This document shows, piece after piece, positions 47,316 to 60,295 of a DNA stretch of 64,000 bases. Position numbers and translations under genes: made by a program. The DNA is from Lepidodermella squamata (Eukaryota > Gastrotricha), in the NCBI GenBank assembly GCA_047495785.1, contig JBLDXI010000007.1, positions 558,001 to 622,000 of the forward strand. The letters are read 5' to 3'. The notes under the pieces are model-generated. The model was given only the letters and a program-made list of their open reading frames with translations. It was not told the DNA's origin and ran no database searches. Numbering within the stretch: the first letter of the stretch is position 1; every line of letters starts with the position of its first letter.

Positions 47316-49115
47316 ATGGCAGATAACCCCGATGGGGAGCGGGAGAAATTAGCGGTTTACAAGAACCAAGTAACTAGAAACTATTTATGATAACTTGAAA
47401 TTATGGCATGATCGTGTTTTCATTAAGCTGGACGTTCTGAACCAACTGCTCGAGGAAGTTGGAGATAACGAAGATATCAGCGCAGCAAAAACAGATCTCG
47501 AGGAGCTTATCAAACTGAGCGAAGGTCAGTAAGCATATCACGAGATTTAATCGCCTGTTAATTTTCCTAACAATCAGAGAGCATTTTGGCCTCGGAGAAA
47601 GCAAAATTGTTGGCTGAGGTTAATGAGCTTTATGGCACTCAATCAGCTGAGGTCGAAGAGGAAAAGGAATCGGATGTAGTAAGTTTAATCAATTTTTTGA
47701 ATAATTTTCCCACAATATTGAGAAAATGACTACAGACCAGCTCGGAATTTGTCGGCGGTCTATGTCACATCCTGCGAAGATCCACGAGATCAGGCCGCCT
47801 GATTCGGCATGCTGTGATGATTTTAGACTTTGAGCCCCAAGAATCACAGGAGGACGGTGATGATGATGATGAAGTCCAAGTTCGGGTTATGTACCTACAT
47901 CCTACTGAACCTTGGATGGTACCCTGTGAGCACTACATGAAGCAGCGATGTTTCTTCGGCGACCGATGCAAATTTTCGCATGGTCATACAGTTAAATTGG
48001 CTAAACTGCTACCCTATGAAGAACCTGATCGGAGGTAAAAAAATCAATTTTATTGAATCAAATACTTCATTTCAATTTTTAGCCAACTAGTTAGTGGGAA
48101 GTTTTGCTTGGTTCTGATCAGACCGGACGAGGTTGAAGGGAAGAAATCTGACCCTGCTTTATGGCGCGAGGGTGAAGTGGTGAATTTATCGTCGGAAAGT
48201 GTGATCGTTCAGTTTGCTGGGGTGAAAATCGACGCGCCAGCCGTTGTCACATCGGTAGCTTTGGAAGACGCAATGCCATTGGCTGACAATGAAAATGGCA
48301 GCGATGATGAGGATGAAATCGACGACTCGTTAGCCGATGAAGTTGGTTTTCCATCCCCGGTTAAATCAAACGACCCTGTAGTTGCCGCACCTGCGTCCTG
48401 GGAGGCTCATACAAAAGGCATCGGTTCGAAATTACTCGCGAAAATGGGCTGGCAGGGCCCAGGAGTGGGTATTGGGAAGGCCGAACAAGGCATGGCTGAA
48501 CCCATCCCGGTCGAGGTTATGCCGAAAGGAATGGCTCTCGATACTTTTCTCCAGCTTCGTAATGAATCTGGGATGATCACCTTGGGTAAAGGAGCGATAA
48601 AAATGTTGAAATCAAAGGCATCGCAAGCGCTGATTAGGAAGGAACAGCAGCAAGCCAAAGTTAACGATAAGGCGAAAACGATGCCGGTCAAATCGGCGGA
48701 GGATGATTTTTTCTCATTTTTGAATGAGAGCGTCATAGCGAAAGCTGAGCCGAAATTCGACGATGGACCGTCCTCCTCGAAAAAGAGCCGAATTTCGAAT
48801 CCTGTTCCGGATAAAGAAATCGGTGTAACGGTTAGTGAAATGTAAAATCTATAAAATTCGCTAAAATTTTAAATTTAACAGCTTCTTCAAACTGCCGAAA
48901 AGATCAAGAAAACGGAGGCTGAAATTGCGAAGATGAACGATACGCTCAAGCGAATGACTGGCGGGGCGTCGAAGGTCTCTACGCCCGATGTTGAACGACT
49001 GAGGAAGAGAATAGCCGAATCTCAAGCTGTGCTGGGGCAGCTCAAGTCGCAGGAAAAGCGAGCTATGCAATCTAGATCGAATGAGCGTGATCGGAAAAAG
49101 CTGACTAGCTTCTAG
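47316..49115 (+). CDS. ZGPAT: CCCH zinc finger and G-patch protein
   Basis: Six exons (47316-47369, 47428-47524, 47578-47678, 47736-48034, 48083-48830, 48882-49115) join to 510 aa; human ZGPAT has 531. ZGPAT (ZIP) is a nuclear protein, a transcriptional repressor that also binds spliceosome and helicase partners via its G-patch. An N-terminal coiled coil (about 10-80) is followed by an acidic stretch, the C-x7-C-x5-C-x3-H zinc finger at Cys148, Cys156, Cys162 and His166, a Tudor-like segment (SGKFCLVLIRPD), the G-patch at about 294-340 (THTKGIGSKLLAKMGW here as AHTKGIG) and a C-terminal coiled coil (RKRIAESQAVLGQLKSQEK). Domain order matches ZGPAT exactly. A TTTTAG ends 10 nt before the ATG. 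The next gene starts 86 nt downstream. Confidence 0.95.
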
Positions 49116-49201
49116 TTATTCCGTTTTAAATTGTTTTTAATTTAAATTTGATGGAAGTCAACCTCTCCTATTTTTTTCCTAGATTTTTACCAGATTCCAC
49201 G

Positions 49202-50970
49202 ATGTCTGACGCAGAGTGGATGCACATGAACATCAGCCAAGTAAATGAATGATTTGAAATTGGCACTAAAAATTACATTTAAATTTGTTTAGGATTGGCA
49301 TGTTATCGACTCGTGGGGAGAATGGCTATTGCAATTCCGGGATCCCACTGCTTTGTGGAAGACTCATTCATCTTATGTCGCCTACGAATATTACTTCTAT
49401 CTATGCGCCTTGGGCACCCTCTATATGTGTAAATACCTAACCCTTTCGATATATCGGACGTTAATTCTCATGAATTTTGCAGCGATTCGTGAGGGTGGAC
49501 GCATACCATTTATTTGGATATCGGCGATTCTGCACGGCCTGTGGCTGGAAATGCTCTGTTACTATGTACCCGATTTGGACAACTTTTGGCAGAGTCACTC
49601 GTCAGTCATGTTTTTCGGTCATCGATACCCTCTCCACATTATCTGCCTCTGTAATTTATTAAAAAATTTCCCATCTCAGCGATTCATTTTTCTTTACTTC
49701 AGACGCCTATTTCATTCCGATTGGCAATGCCATTGCACGTCGATTGAACCTGAAATGGTGGGCTGAGCCGTGCGCTGCCGGGTTGTTTGTGGTCATGACT
49801 GATTACCCGATGGATATTCTTGGCATAAAATTGCTCTGGTGGACCTGGCACGATACGGACCCTTCCATCTACGACAGGTTTTACTGGGTACCTTGGACGT
49901 GAGTCGCAGCACGACGATTTCGACTTTACGTTTGATCCATTTAAATTTTAGATCGTTCGTTTTCCACGCGACTTTCACAGCGTCAAACTGGGTGCTTTTC
50001 AACGGGCTTCACAAGCTTATTGCTGGCGGTGGTTATCGCGAATATCGAGGCCTTATTAAGGAATCTATTGTCACGTTACTTACTGGTCTCTTGACGTTTC
50101 CGCTTGGGGCCATGTGCTTCCTGTTTATTTATCACCCGCTGCATGATTTCCATGGAATTCACACTGAAATCATTTGCGTTTGCCTGCTCACGACGTTCGC
50201 TTTGATCGTTTTCAAGTCTGTGCGACGCAGTGAAAAGCCGTACAAAAAAGGTAAATATTTAGTATCGCGAAATTCGCAATATATGAAATTCGTATTTTGC
50301 AATAGAGAAGGGATGGTTCGATATTGTGCCGATCCTTGCGTTCACGAACAGTATCTACTACATGATAACGGTTTGCCTGGCAGACCCTGGTAAAATTACA
50401 ACGACTGGCTACTTCGAAGTCGTTGGACCTTGCAATGCCACTATGGTTGTCAATACTATCGCTGGGGTAAACTTTAGTTCAAATTTACATTTAGCTCATA
50501 CATTTTGAGGTTTTTTATAGCCGGTAACGCGATCTAAATATCTATGCCCGCAAACCTACCGATCAGCCGATTATTTCACATGGGACTGTTTGCCCAAAGA
50601 AGACCGTGAGGCTATTATGAATATAGGTAAGCTCCATATTAGCATTTATCATGCTTTCAATTTTTTACCATCAACTACATCTTTATTTTCTCATATTTAA
50701 TCTTCAATAACAAATATTATTACTGAGAACAGGCTATAGCCATAAGAGGCCTAATACTACATGTATGTAACGTTTTTCTTACATTTAGGCAAGGGTGTCG
50801 GTGAACCTCGTGGCTGGTACACGATTTGCGGAACGCCCTACCCGAATCGATCCGAATACATAACTATTGTGTGGGCGGGTTGCATTCTGGCAGCGTTCCT
50901 CAATTACGAAATACTCAGTCGTTCGAAGAGTCTGCTCCGATCCAACAAGAGGGAACTGAAGAAAGACTAA
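49202..50970 (+). CDS. Multipass membrane protein, DUF7802 type
   Basis: Eight exons (49202-49240, 49293-49428, 49483-49650, 49703-49898, 49952-50250, 50306-50466, 50521-50626, 50789-50970) join to 428 aa. About seven or eight hydrophobic helices are visible. The motif WTWHDTDPSIYDRFYWVPW, followed by a helix starting SFVFHATFTAS, is the signature I associate with the uncharacterised DUF7802 family of nematodes and other eukaryotes; the family name is from memory. Other features are a polar C-terminal tail with basic residues and a cysteine pair region near ITTTGYFEVVGPCNAT. Function is unknown. The gene follows ZGPAT by 86 nt, and a TTTTTTTCCTAG acceptor-like site ends 19 nt before the ATG. 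The gene model is firm because all eight junctions keep frame. Confidence 0.82.
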
Positions 50971-52733
50971 CCTAGACTAAAGAAAAAACTATTACCGTTT
51001 ATTTATCAATATTGGAAAAATTGAAACAAGGATTTACCAGACTGGAAGGTTGATGATGTAACGATCATGACGCTTCTCCAAATGACGGTATTATACATAT
51101 GCTTGATTTATTTTCGATTGTAATAAAACTGATTATAAAGTAGTTGGTGCGTGTGGTTCGAAAAATCTTCTTGAACAAATCCAAGTTTTATTGAAGGAAG
51201 ACTAATAACTCGGAAATCTATCAAGCTGACGCCGGCTCCATGCTAACTCATCCTCAAAACTTCATTGTAAGCTTGACAGTTTGACAGCAGATCAATCGTT
51301 GAAACTGCAATGTTACGGCTGGATTAATTATTTATCAGGATAATCCATGGAATTGCGGGAAGAATTTTGTGAAATCGATAAAGCATACTTTCGATTGCTA
51401 CGCTAAGTATTATGGGAGGAGCGTAATTATTTGATATTTTTTACTTGTGTTTCAGCACGTCCGCGAAATGCCTTTTGCAGACATTTCGCGTTTTCGTCTT
51501 TCATATCTAAAACACTTATCGCCTAAAACAATGGAACATCCGAATGGTAGATGAATGATTAAAGGAAGTAATGTTGCTTAAGAATCTATTTCTACGTCGA
51601 TTCCCTCCTTCTCTTAATTCATTAAGAACTAAGGAAGATATTGAAACTTTCAACATCCTCACATATGCATCACATCGTTGAACAGGCATGTCTTGAATGA
51701 GGCTCCTTCTAGGAGGAGGTTTTCCTCAGCAGCAATATCCACAGCAGACAGCAAACTTATTCTTAGGCTGGTAAGTAGGCTGGTAAGTACGTTTGCCACT
51801 AAAACGCTCTGGTTTCACCTGTAGGAGACCAAATTATAACGTTAGGATTAAAGCGCCAACAAACAACAAAGCTGGAACCTCGATCCGTCGGCCGTTACTA
51901 ATTGAAAGATTCACATGCGACCAATTTATATCAGAAAATGAAATATTTTATTTCAAAATGTATTATTTTGGTAATTTTGTATCAAAATTATTTATACTCA
52001 AAATTTATTGAATGATCTTGAACTACCCCCTAACAAAGCGGTATTTTTCTGCAATGCAAAAAGGGGCGGGGCGAGAAGGAGGCCGACGGTTAGTCTTTGT
52101 TCTGTTGTTCTGTTGTTTCGTTTTTCGACCATTGCGACATTTGGCCAACGCAATGGTCAGTGTCCCAATTTTTATTCTGCCAGCCTTATCCATTTATTGC
52201 TTTGAGATGAGCAAAAGATTGAAAGCCCGTTGCAATTTCACCACGATCAGGTATCTTATCGATATCTTGAGTTGCCTACTGTATGATGCAATGGTTGTAC
52301 GCAATGACCCCATTAGGTGTCTATGATCGAGTACTTTCTTATCATCAGACAGAAAGTCGTAGCCTCTCTCTTTTTATCTTCATGGCCACTCTCGTACTCA
52401 AATCTTCTTGATTCATCTATGACTTATGGGGTTTGACGGTTTGTAACGCATTCGAAAGATCGAGATTAGATGTCATTAGCGGCGATAATTTTCCCAATTG
52501 CTCTTCAAAAGTTCTCAATGTCCTGAGAGTTACCCTCGGCCCCTAGGCATTGAACGATGTTCAAGTCATGCCGGTATCTGATTCAGTGCTGAGGTATGCA
52601 CTCCCTTAACGAACCCGTACCGTCGCAACAGTCGATGCGTGCTAATTGAATTCCCCTTCCTAATACTTCCCTAACGAGGTTTTTGAATACATGTTCATTT
52701 CTTGATTTAGAAAATACGCTATTTTTTATTTGA
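50971..52733. other. Gene-free region before the DDIT4-like gene
   Basis: No gene is visible. It contains the 3' end of the preceding membrane protein gene with an AATAAA at 51122-51127, and the likely promoter and 5' untranslated region of the DDIT4-like gene. A tandem GGCTGGTAAGTA occurs twice at about 51768-51789. Confidence 0.45.
51122..51127 (+). terminator. AATAAA poly(A) signal
   Basis: AATAAA hexamer 152 nt after the stop codon of the DUF7802-type gene. Confidence 0.55.
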
Positions 52734-53432
52734 ATGACTGTGAGTGGAGCGTATTCTTTCATGGAATTGGCCGCGGTGAATGGCCAAGTTACCGGTTCTG
52801 CAAATCCTCGACCTCGTGAATTGACATCTCCTGAAAGATCTACAAAGCTCACAAGTAAGATTATCTCATTTCAATTATTTCGATCGTTATTTCTAATGAT
52901 AAATTGTTTATTTTTAGCCATGAGCAATGCAAGTATTCAGAGTACCCCAGAAGATAGTCGGACGCGAGACGAACTATGCCAGCTGATTCTAGAGTCTTTC
53001 ACCCCTGCCCATAATCAAGAGAATTGTCGGGTCATTCTTTCAGAGCAACATGTGCTTAAAATCGCAGAACTTATCCTCGCCAACTCAACAACTGAACCTT
53101 GTGGAGTTCATGGCTGCTGTTTCCAAATACAATTGGAAGGAACTGATATTCCCGGTCAAAGAAAAACACTTAAGATCCATCGATTCGGTGAAAAAGAGGG
53201 CGTGGCGCCAACGCACGAAATCTACTTGATTCTCAGAGATGTAAATGGCAAAAATCGCGAGGAAACTGATACAATCAAGATTTTCAGCAAAATCAAGCAG
53301 TACTTGCTAACGAAAATCCATTCCACAAGAGTCATCCAGAATCCAACTTATCGTATTGAGAAGAAAAGGTTGTTCAGAAGTGCTAAAACTCAGTCTCCCA
53401 CAGCAGCAAACCCGAACACGGCTTCTTCATGA
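52734..53432 (+). CDS. DDIT4: DDIT4/REDD-like (RTP801) stress protein
   Basis: Exons 52734-52854 and 52918-53432 join to 211 aa; vertebrate REDD1 has about 230. The RTP801 C-terminal domain is recognisable from LILANSTTEPCGVHGCCFQI (REDD1: SEPCGLRGALLDV) through THEIYLILRD to TYRIEKKRLFRS (REDD1: FRVIKKKLYSS). DDIT4 proteins are induced by stress or hypoxia and inhibit TORC1; the Drosophila relatives are Scylla and Charybdis. Here the N-terminal 60 residues are low complexity, as in the family. The intron was chosen because it has GTAAGA and TTTTTAG ends and removes a hydrophobic stretch; unspliced, the frame also stays open, so the spliced form is an inference. An AATAAA lies at 53832. The gene stands alone. 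Which of the vertebrate paralogues it matches cannot be told. Confidence 0.85.
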   Translation: MTVSGAYSFMELAAVNGQVTGSANPRPRELTSPERSTKLTSKIISFQLFRSLFLMINCLFLAMSNASIQSTPEDSRTRDELCQLILESFTPAHNQENCRVILSEQHVLKIAELILANSTTEPCGVHGCCFQIQLEGTDIPGQRKTLKIHRFGEKEGVAPTHEIYLILRDVNGKNREETDTIKIFSKIKQYLLTKIHSTRVIQNPTYRIEKKRLFRSAKTQSPTAANPNTASS

Positions 53433-54754
53433 CATCGTTCGATAGACGCTTGTAGTCTTCGAAATAGCTTTCGCCCTATTGCCAGATGCTTTGAGTTAGC
53501 TAAACGTATGTTTGAAATTTGGTACTTTTTGTTAGAATCTTCGTGCGATGGATTGTCTGGATTAGTTTTCAATCACTGCTAATACGATGTTCGTTTTCAG
53601 TTTTCTACTTGCGTTTTCGGACCCAAACATGACTGTGTTGTTACAGAGATTTCGTAAAGACACTGCGTGGATCTAACTCTTGTAAAACGGATCTTTGAAG
53701 CGAAAAATGTGTTTATGCATAGTAACTTCTATTTGTTTACGTTTAACGCCTGTCATGGCGCGCCACTTCCCAGGCTGTGTCGTTAAGTGAATTATCAACA
53801 GATGAACGAATAAATCTATATATGAATATATAATAAAAAAAGATGAATATATTATCTCTTATGCACCGTGCCTGCTATAATTTAGTCTCCTTTTCTTTGT
53901 TTCGTCGATTTGTACGTGTAATATATATAAATGTCTGCGCTATTTACTATCCGCGAAATGTGTGTATATAATTATAATTTTCTGCGATTCTGAACAACAT
54001 CTAATGACGACGATGAAGAAAAAATAGGCATTGTTACCGTCGTTAAATGCTTTATTACTTTTGATACGTGGTAGCGTGAAAAGAACGAGCTTTTACTTCT
54101 ACTAACATTTCTGTGAACTGAGGAAGATCGATTGATCGGCTTCCAACCATCTTCTAGTGGCGACGTGTTCTGCAGATTACCCAGTTGAGATGACTGATGA
54201 AGCGTTCATTGAGAAGCTGTGGTATTAGAAATTTGTGGGCCTTCTGATTTCATCGGAACAAGCAATTGTTGTTTAAATACAATTATATTTGTTTTATTGT
54301 CTCTGGACGCCACCGTCCGGTTTTTAGTAGCTGCTACACGTGATGTTATAGAGAGCCGAGCAACGATTTAACGGGAATGATGCTAATAAATCATTCCCGT
54401 TTCTCTTGTAGGTAGCAGAGTATTCAAATTAATAATGATATACACACTTTCCCAACCCTTTCGCCTACTCGCTCACCGTTGTCCGCGATACAAAGCGCGA
54501 ACTTTTCGCGAAATTGCACTTCATTTTGTTGCTTCTTATCTCGCTGTTGGCGCCAGAGAATACTGTGTTCTGCGACTTCTGAAGAAAAACTAATCATAAA
54601 AAAATTGAGAAGAAAAAGCAAAGCTTAATTGTTTGTTTAACACGTAAAAAATACGAGAAATTGTAGCATGTCGTTTTGTTACAAATAAATGCGAAGTGGT
54701 TATTCAATGTGGTTTTTTCTTGCCTTAAAAATTTGATAATTCTCATAAATAGGG
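53433..54754. other. Gene-free region before the six-gene cluster
   Basis: No gene is visible. It holds the DDIT4-like 3' untranslated region (AATAAA at 53832-53837) and presumably the promoter of the DECR1-EMC7 cluster. A short direct repeat of AATCATTCCCGTTT-like sequence occurs near 54375-54402. Confidence 0.45.
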
Positions 54755-56516
<1,762 letters not shown>

Positions 56517-56609
56517 ACACAACTAATTTATCGAACATTGCCCGAAAATTTCGATTGATTTGAATTTGTGAATTTTCTTCTTTATAGACACAAATCAAGT
56601 TAAACACGA

Positions 56610-57659
56610 ATGATTAGATCGCAAAATAAAATCACGTCATTCTTCAGCCCTAAAACTATGGCGTCGCATGCGGCGGCGGCGGATGGTCATGTGAGTCATA
56701 AAATCAATAAAAGAATTATTTTATTTAAAAATTGAATTTTAAAGGATCAAAAACGTTTGCGATTGGAGTCTTCGTCGAGCGTCGACGAAGGAATAAGTGA
56801 TGCTAAGGAAAATGGGACTTCTTCCGCCACTCCCAGCCGATCAATCTCGAGCAGTCTGAGCCAGCGATCAATCGACGAGTCGATCCCAGCCTCGCCGAGT
56901 GGCGCGCTAACCCGTGAACAACGGGAAAGAGCTGCCATCAAACAAGCCGAGGCTAAAATGCGTTTACTCGAGAAAGAGGGCTGTTTTCTCACCGGTATGG
57001 GGGTTAGCTGGTTTCGAGCTATTCAACAGGAATTCGCCAAGGACTACTACAAGGAGCTGAGCGCTTTCGTTGCCGAAGAACGGAAGAAATTCACAATTTT
57101 CCCACCAGCCGCTGACGTCTTCTCGTGGACTCGTTTTTGCGAATTCAACGAAGTCAACGTTGTCATTATCGGCCAGGATCCTTATCACGGGCCTCGGCAA
57201 GCTCACGGCCTGTGCTTCAGTGTGCAGAAAGGCGTGCCCCACCCTCCCTCGCTCGTCAATATCTTCAAAGAAGTCGAGACTGATATTGACGGCTTTAAAA
57301 CCCCAGTCTCCGGCGATTTAACCGGCTGGGCCAAGCAAGGTGTGCTGCTGCTCAATACGGTGCTCACGGTTCGTCAAGGCCAAGCCAATTCGCATGCTCA
57401 ACGCGGCTGGGAAAAATTTACGGACGCCGTTATCTCTTCGCTTTCAGCTAAACGCAACGATTTGGTATTCCTTCTGTGGGGCAAACCGGCCCAGGACAAG
57501 CAGAAGTTGATCGACAAGAAGAAGCATCACATTTTAACGGCACCCCACCCGTCACCGCTGTCGGTTTACCGAGGCTTCTACGGGTGCAAACACTTCTCGC
57601 AAGCTAATTCTCTGCTGAAAGCCGCTGGCCGTCCTCAAATTGACTGGAAAAACCTGTGA
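56610..57659 (+). CDS. UNG: Uracil-DNA glycosylase (family 1)
   Basis: Exons 56610-56690 and 56745-57659 give 331 aa. UNG removes uracil from DNA at the start of base excision repair. The short first exon encodes a PCNA-binding PIP box (QNKITSFF), matching QKTLYSFF of human nuclear UNG2, so this is a nuclear, replication-linked form. A Ser-rich linker and a likely nuclear-localising KRLR precede the catalytic domain. Asp172 in GQDPYHG activates water, His295 in HPSPLS and the GHGLCFSV-type pocket (QAHGLCFSVQ) recognise uracil. The protein ends RPQIDWKNL, close to the human end. The exon 2 acceptor is AAAG. No second 5' exon with a mitochondrial leader is visible. UNG lies 93 nt after DECR1 and 119 nt before NTHL1. 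Confidence 0.97.
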
Positions 57660-57778
57660 ATTTCATGACAATTTTACTCAATTTTCTTTCTTTGTTGCTT
57701 TCTCGTCGTCGGAGGAAATGACGATTTTGTACTTGTTGTCTTAATTTGAATTAGGTCGTTTTTACAAATGGTGTTGTG

Positions 57779-59356
57779 ATGAGGACAAGCCGAAAACGGG
57801 CCCATTTGTCTGTTGATTCTGTGACGAGTCGGCCGAGTGACGAAAAGCCGGCTGAATCAACACCGCCTGAAAAAAGCATGAAGGCGGTTGACGCCCTCGC
57901 TAGCCTGCCCTCTCGCATCGCTAAGCATGTGCAAAACATTCGTATGATGCGGTCCGCCCGCGATGCTCCTGTCGACACGATGGGCTGCGATAGGCTGCCG
58001 GACGACAACGCTGATCCGAAGGTATTAGCTTTAATATTTAAGCTGCTTATTTCCACACCCGGAAAAGCTGGAAAGGGACTGATTAACACGTACTGATAAG
58101 GTCACTACATGAGGAGAAATCATTTTCCTTATCGATCGTCATTTTAATAATATGGAAATAGAAAATATTTGAGAATTTAAAAGGCGTGCCGCAACGCGTG
58201 GATACTTTTTCGCAATACCGAAAGATGAAAAAAACAGCGTTGTATAAAATTCGTTGTCTTACAAGCTTTCGAGAGACTAAAAAATCAGCGCGATATGGGG
58301 CCACTGCATATTTTTAAAACCATGAATAAATATTGTTGGGTAAACTGTTGAATGGCCTTATCTCACGTGGTTCTCTCTGTAGCTGAATAAAAATGTGATG
58401 AATGGTCATGGTAGGGCATCTATCTGAATTTGAAGTATAAACACGGGCATTTAGGACTGTCTGCAATTTTAAGAAGATTTTTTTCAAAATTCGACCAAAT
58501 TTCAAGGGCGAGTCATGAAACTCACAATGTTGTCGCGTACGCAACTGAATTTTCAAATTTCACCTCGAATTTTCCTAGGTTAGCCGAACACGTTTTAAAT
58601 GGCCAATAATCAGCTAAATAAAATCTCGAAATTTAGAGTAAAATTAGGAATCATTTCAGAATGTTTTGAGCTAACCTTCAAAAACCGGTACTTGAACCAT
58701 GTAATGAGGAAAATCAACCGAATTCAGGTAGAAATGGGTAATAATATTTTACTCATTTTTTCTAGACAAAACGCTACCAGGTGCTTTTGTCTTTGATGCT
58801 ATCTGCTCAAACGAGGGACGAAGTGACCGCAGCTGCTATGACGCGACTCAAAGCGAAAGGCTGTACAATGAAATCGATGACAGAAATGCCTGAAACTGAA
58901 TTAGCCGACTTGCTCAAGCCTGTAGGAATGTACCGTAAGAAAGCTGGTTACATCAAACGCGTGACTGATATTTTGATCGAAAAATACGACTCTGATATAC
59001 CGCGTGATTTCAAGGAGTTGTGCTCGTTGCCTGGCGTTGGCCCGAAAATGTCGCTGCTAACCTTGGAGGCCGGTTGGGGTATTTCGGCCGGAATTGCAGT
59101 TGACACGCACGTTCATCGCATTGCGAACCGCCTCGAATGGGTTGACAAGCCGACGAAAGACCCCGAGCACACTCGAGCCAAGTTGGAAAGCATCTTCCCG
59201 AAGGAAATGTGGCCAGAGATTAACCACATGCTAGTCGGGTTCGGGCAAACTATTTGCCGCCCTGTTGGCCCGCGTTGCTCAGACTGTTTGAACAAAGAGA
59301 TCTGCTCAGTTGGACAGAAATCTATCAAAACGTCCAAGTATTTTGATAAAGACTGA
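57779..59356 (+). CDS. NTHL1: Endonuclease III-like DNA glycosylase
   Basis: Exons 57779-58021 and 58766-59356 give 277 aa. NTHL1 is a bifunctional glycosylase/AP lyase that removes oxidised pyrimidines in base excision repair, in nucleus and mitochondria. The helix-hairpin-helix LPGVGPKM holds the catalytic Lys175, and VDTHVHR holds Asp194. The iron-sulphur cluster ligands are Cys245, Cys252, Cys255 and Cys261. The N-terminus has RTSRKRAH, a likely nuclear signal, and the conserved NIRMMRSARDAPVD. The 744-nt intron is unusually long for this cluster. An upstream ATG at 57768 opens a three-codon frame whose stop overlaps the true start (TGATG), but an acceptor-like TTAG at 57754 ends before it, so it would remain in the leader. 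MRM2 follows 93 nt downstream. Confidence 0.96.
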
Positions 59357-59449
59357 ATTTTTCTGCTCACAAACTAGTCTTAATTTTTTCTTATATTTTG
59401 TTTTACTCAAAACAATTTTGCCTAGTATTTTTGCTTGATGCTCAACTAG

Positions 59450-60238
59450 ATGAAAAGCTCCTTTGTTAAATTGTTGAATATACCCATAGCATGCTTGAGT
59501 TCCGAGTCGTTGAAAAATGCGTCACGTTTCAAACCGAGTTCACAAGCTTGGCTTCGCCGCCAATTGTCAGACCCCTACGTTAAAAAGGCCTCAGTTGACA
59601 ACTACCGATGCCGATCGGCGTATAAATTGATTGAAATGGACGATAAGTATAAATTCTTGCAGCCTGGCGGAATTGTTGTTGATCTTGGCGCTTCGCCCGG
59701 TTCTTGGAGCCAAGTCGCTGCGAAAAGGGTCAATGCAGATAAAACAGGTTGGAATTTTTCAAAATATTTGAATTTTCTAATTATTTCAAAAAATTATTAA
59801 GATAGTCGTAAACCTATCGGCCGGGTTTTAGCGGTCGATCTAAGCCATTTTTTGCCTATGCCTGGTGTTCAATCATTTTGCGGCTGTGATTTCACAAAGC
59901 AAGAAACCCTGGACAAATTAAACGACGCTTTGAAAGGTCAGAAAGTTAACGCCGTTATCAGTGATATGGCTCCAAATGCAAGCGGTGTCCGCGAGTTGGA
60001 TAAAACAGTCATTCTAGACCTATGTACCAAAGCCCTGACATTTGCTCAACTTGTCCTCAAGCCAGGCGGCTCTTTCTTGTGCAAATTCTGGGACGATCCG
60101 TTGACAACTCAGCGGCTGAAAAGTTCGGCCCTGAGTGCTGGCTTTGAATTCACGAAATTTCTACGCCCTGCTGCTTGCCGGGCAGACTCAAGCGAAATGT
60201 ACCTTTTCGCCCATAATTTTCAAGGGAAAAAGCAGTGA
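59450..60238 (+). CDS. MRM2: Mitochondrial rRNA 2'-O-methyltransferase 2
   Basis: Exons 59450-59747 and 59802-60238 give 244 aa; human MRM2/FTSJ2 has 246. It is an RlmE/FtsJ-type enzyme that 2'-O-methylates a uridine in the large mitochondrial rRNA. The SAM-binding motif [13 protein letters not shown] is followed by the K-D-K-E tetrad at Lys59, Asp154 (ISDMAPN), Lys194 (FLCKFW) and Glu231 (SSEMY). The start has residues suitable for a mitochondrial presequence ([10 protein letters not shown]). The intron donor is GTTGGA and the acceptor ATTAAG, chosen because only this pair restores the frame. The start codon follows directly on a CAACTAG, so a trans-spliced leader would leave no untranslated bases. 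It is 57 nt from ADK. Confidence 0.95.
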
Positions 60239-60295
60239 AATTTTATATTTTAATTTTAATTATTTTACTCTTATTTGGATAGATTTTTTTGTTGA

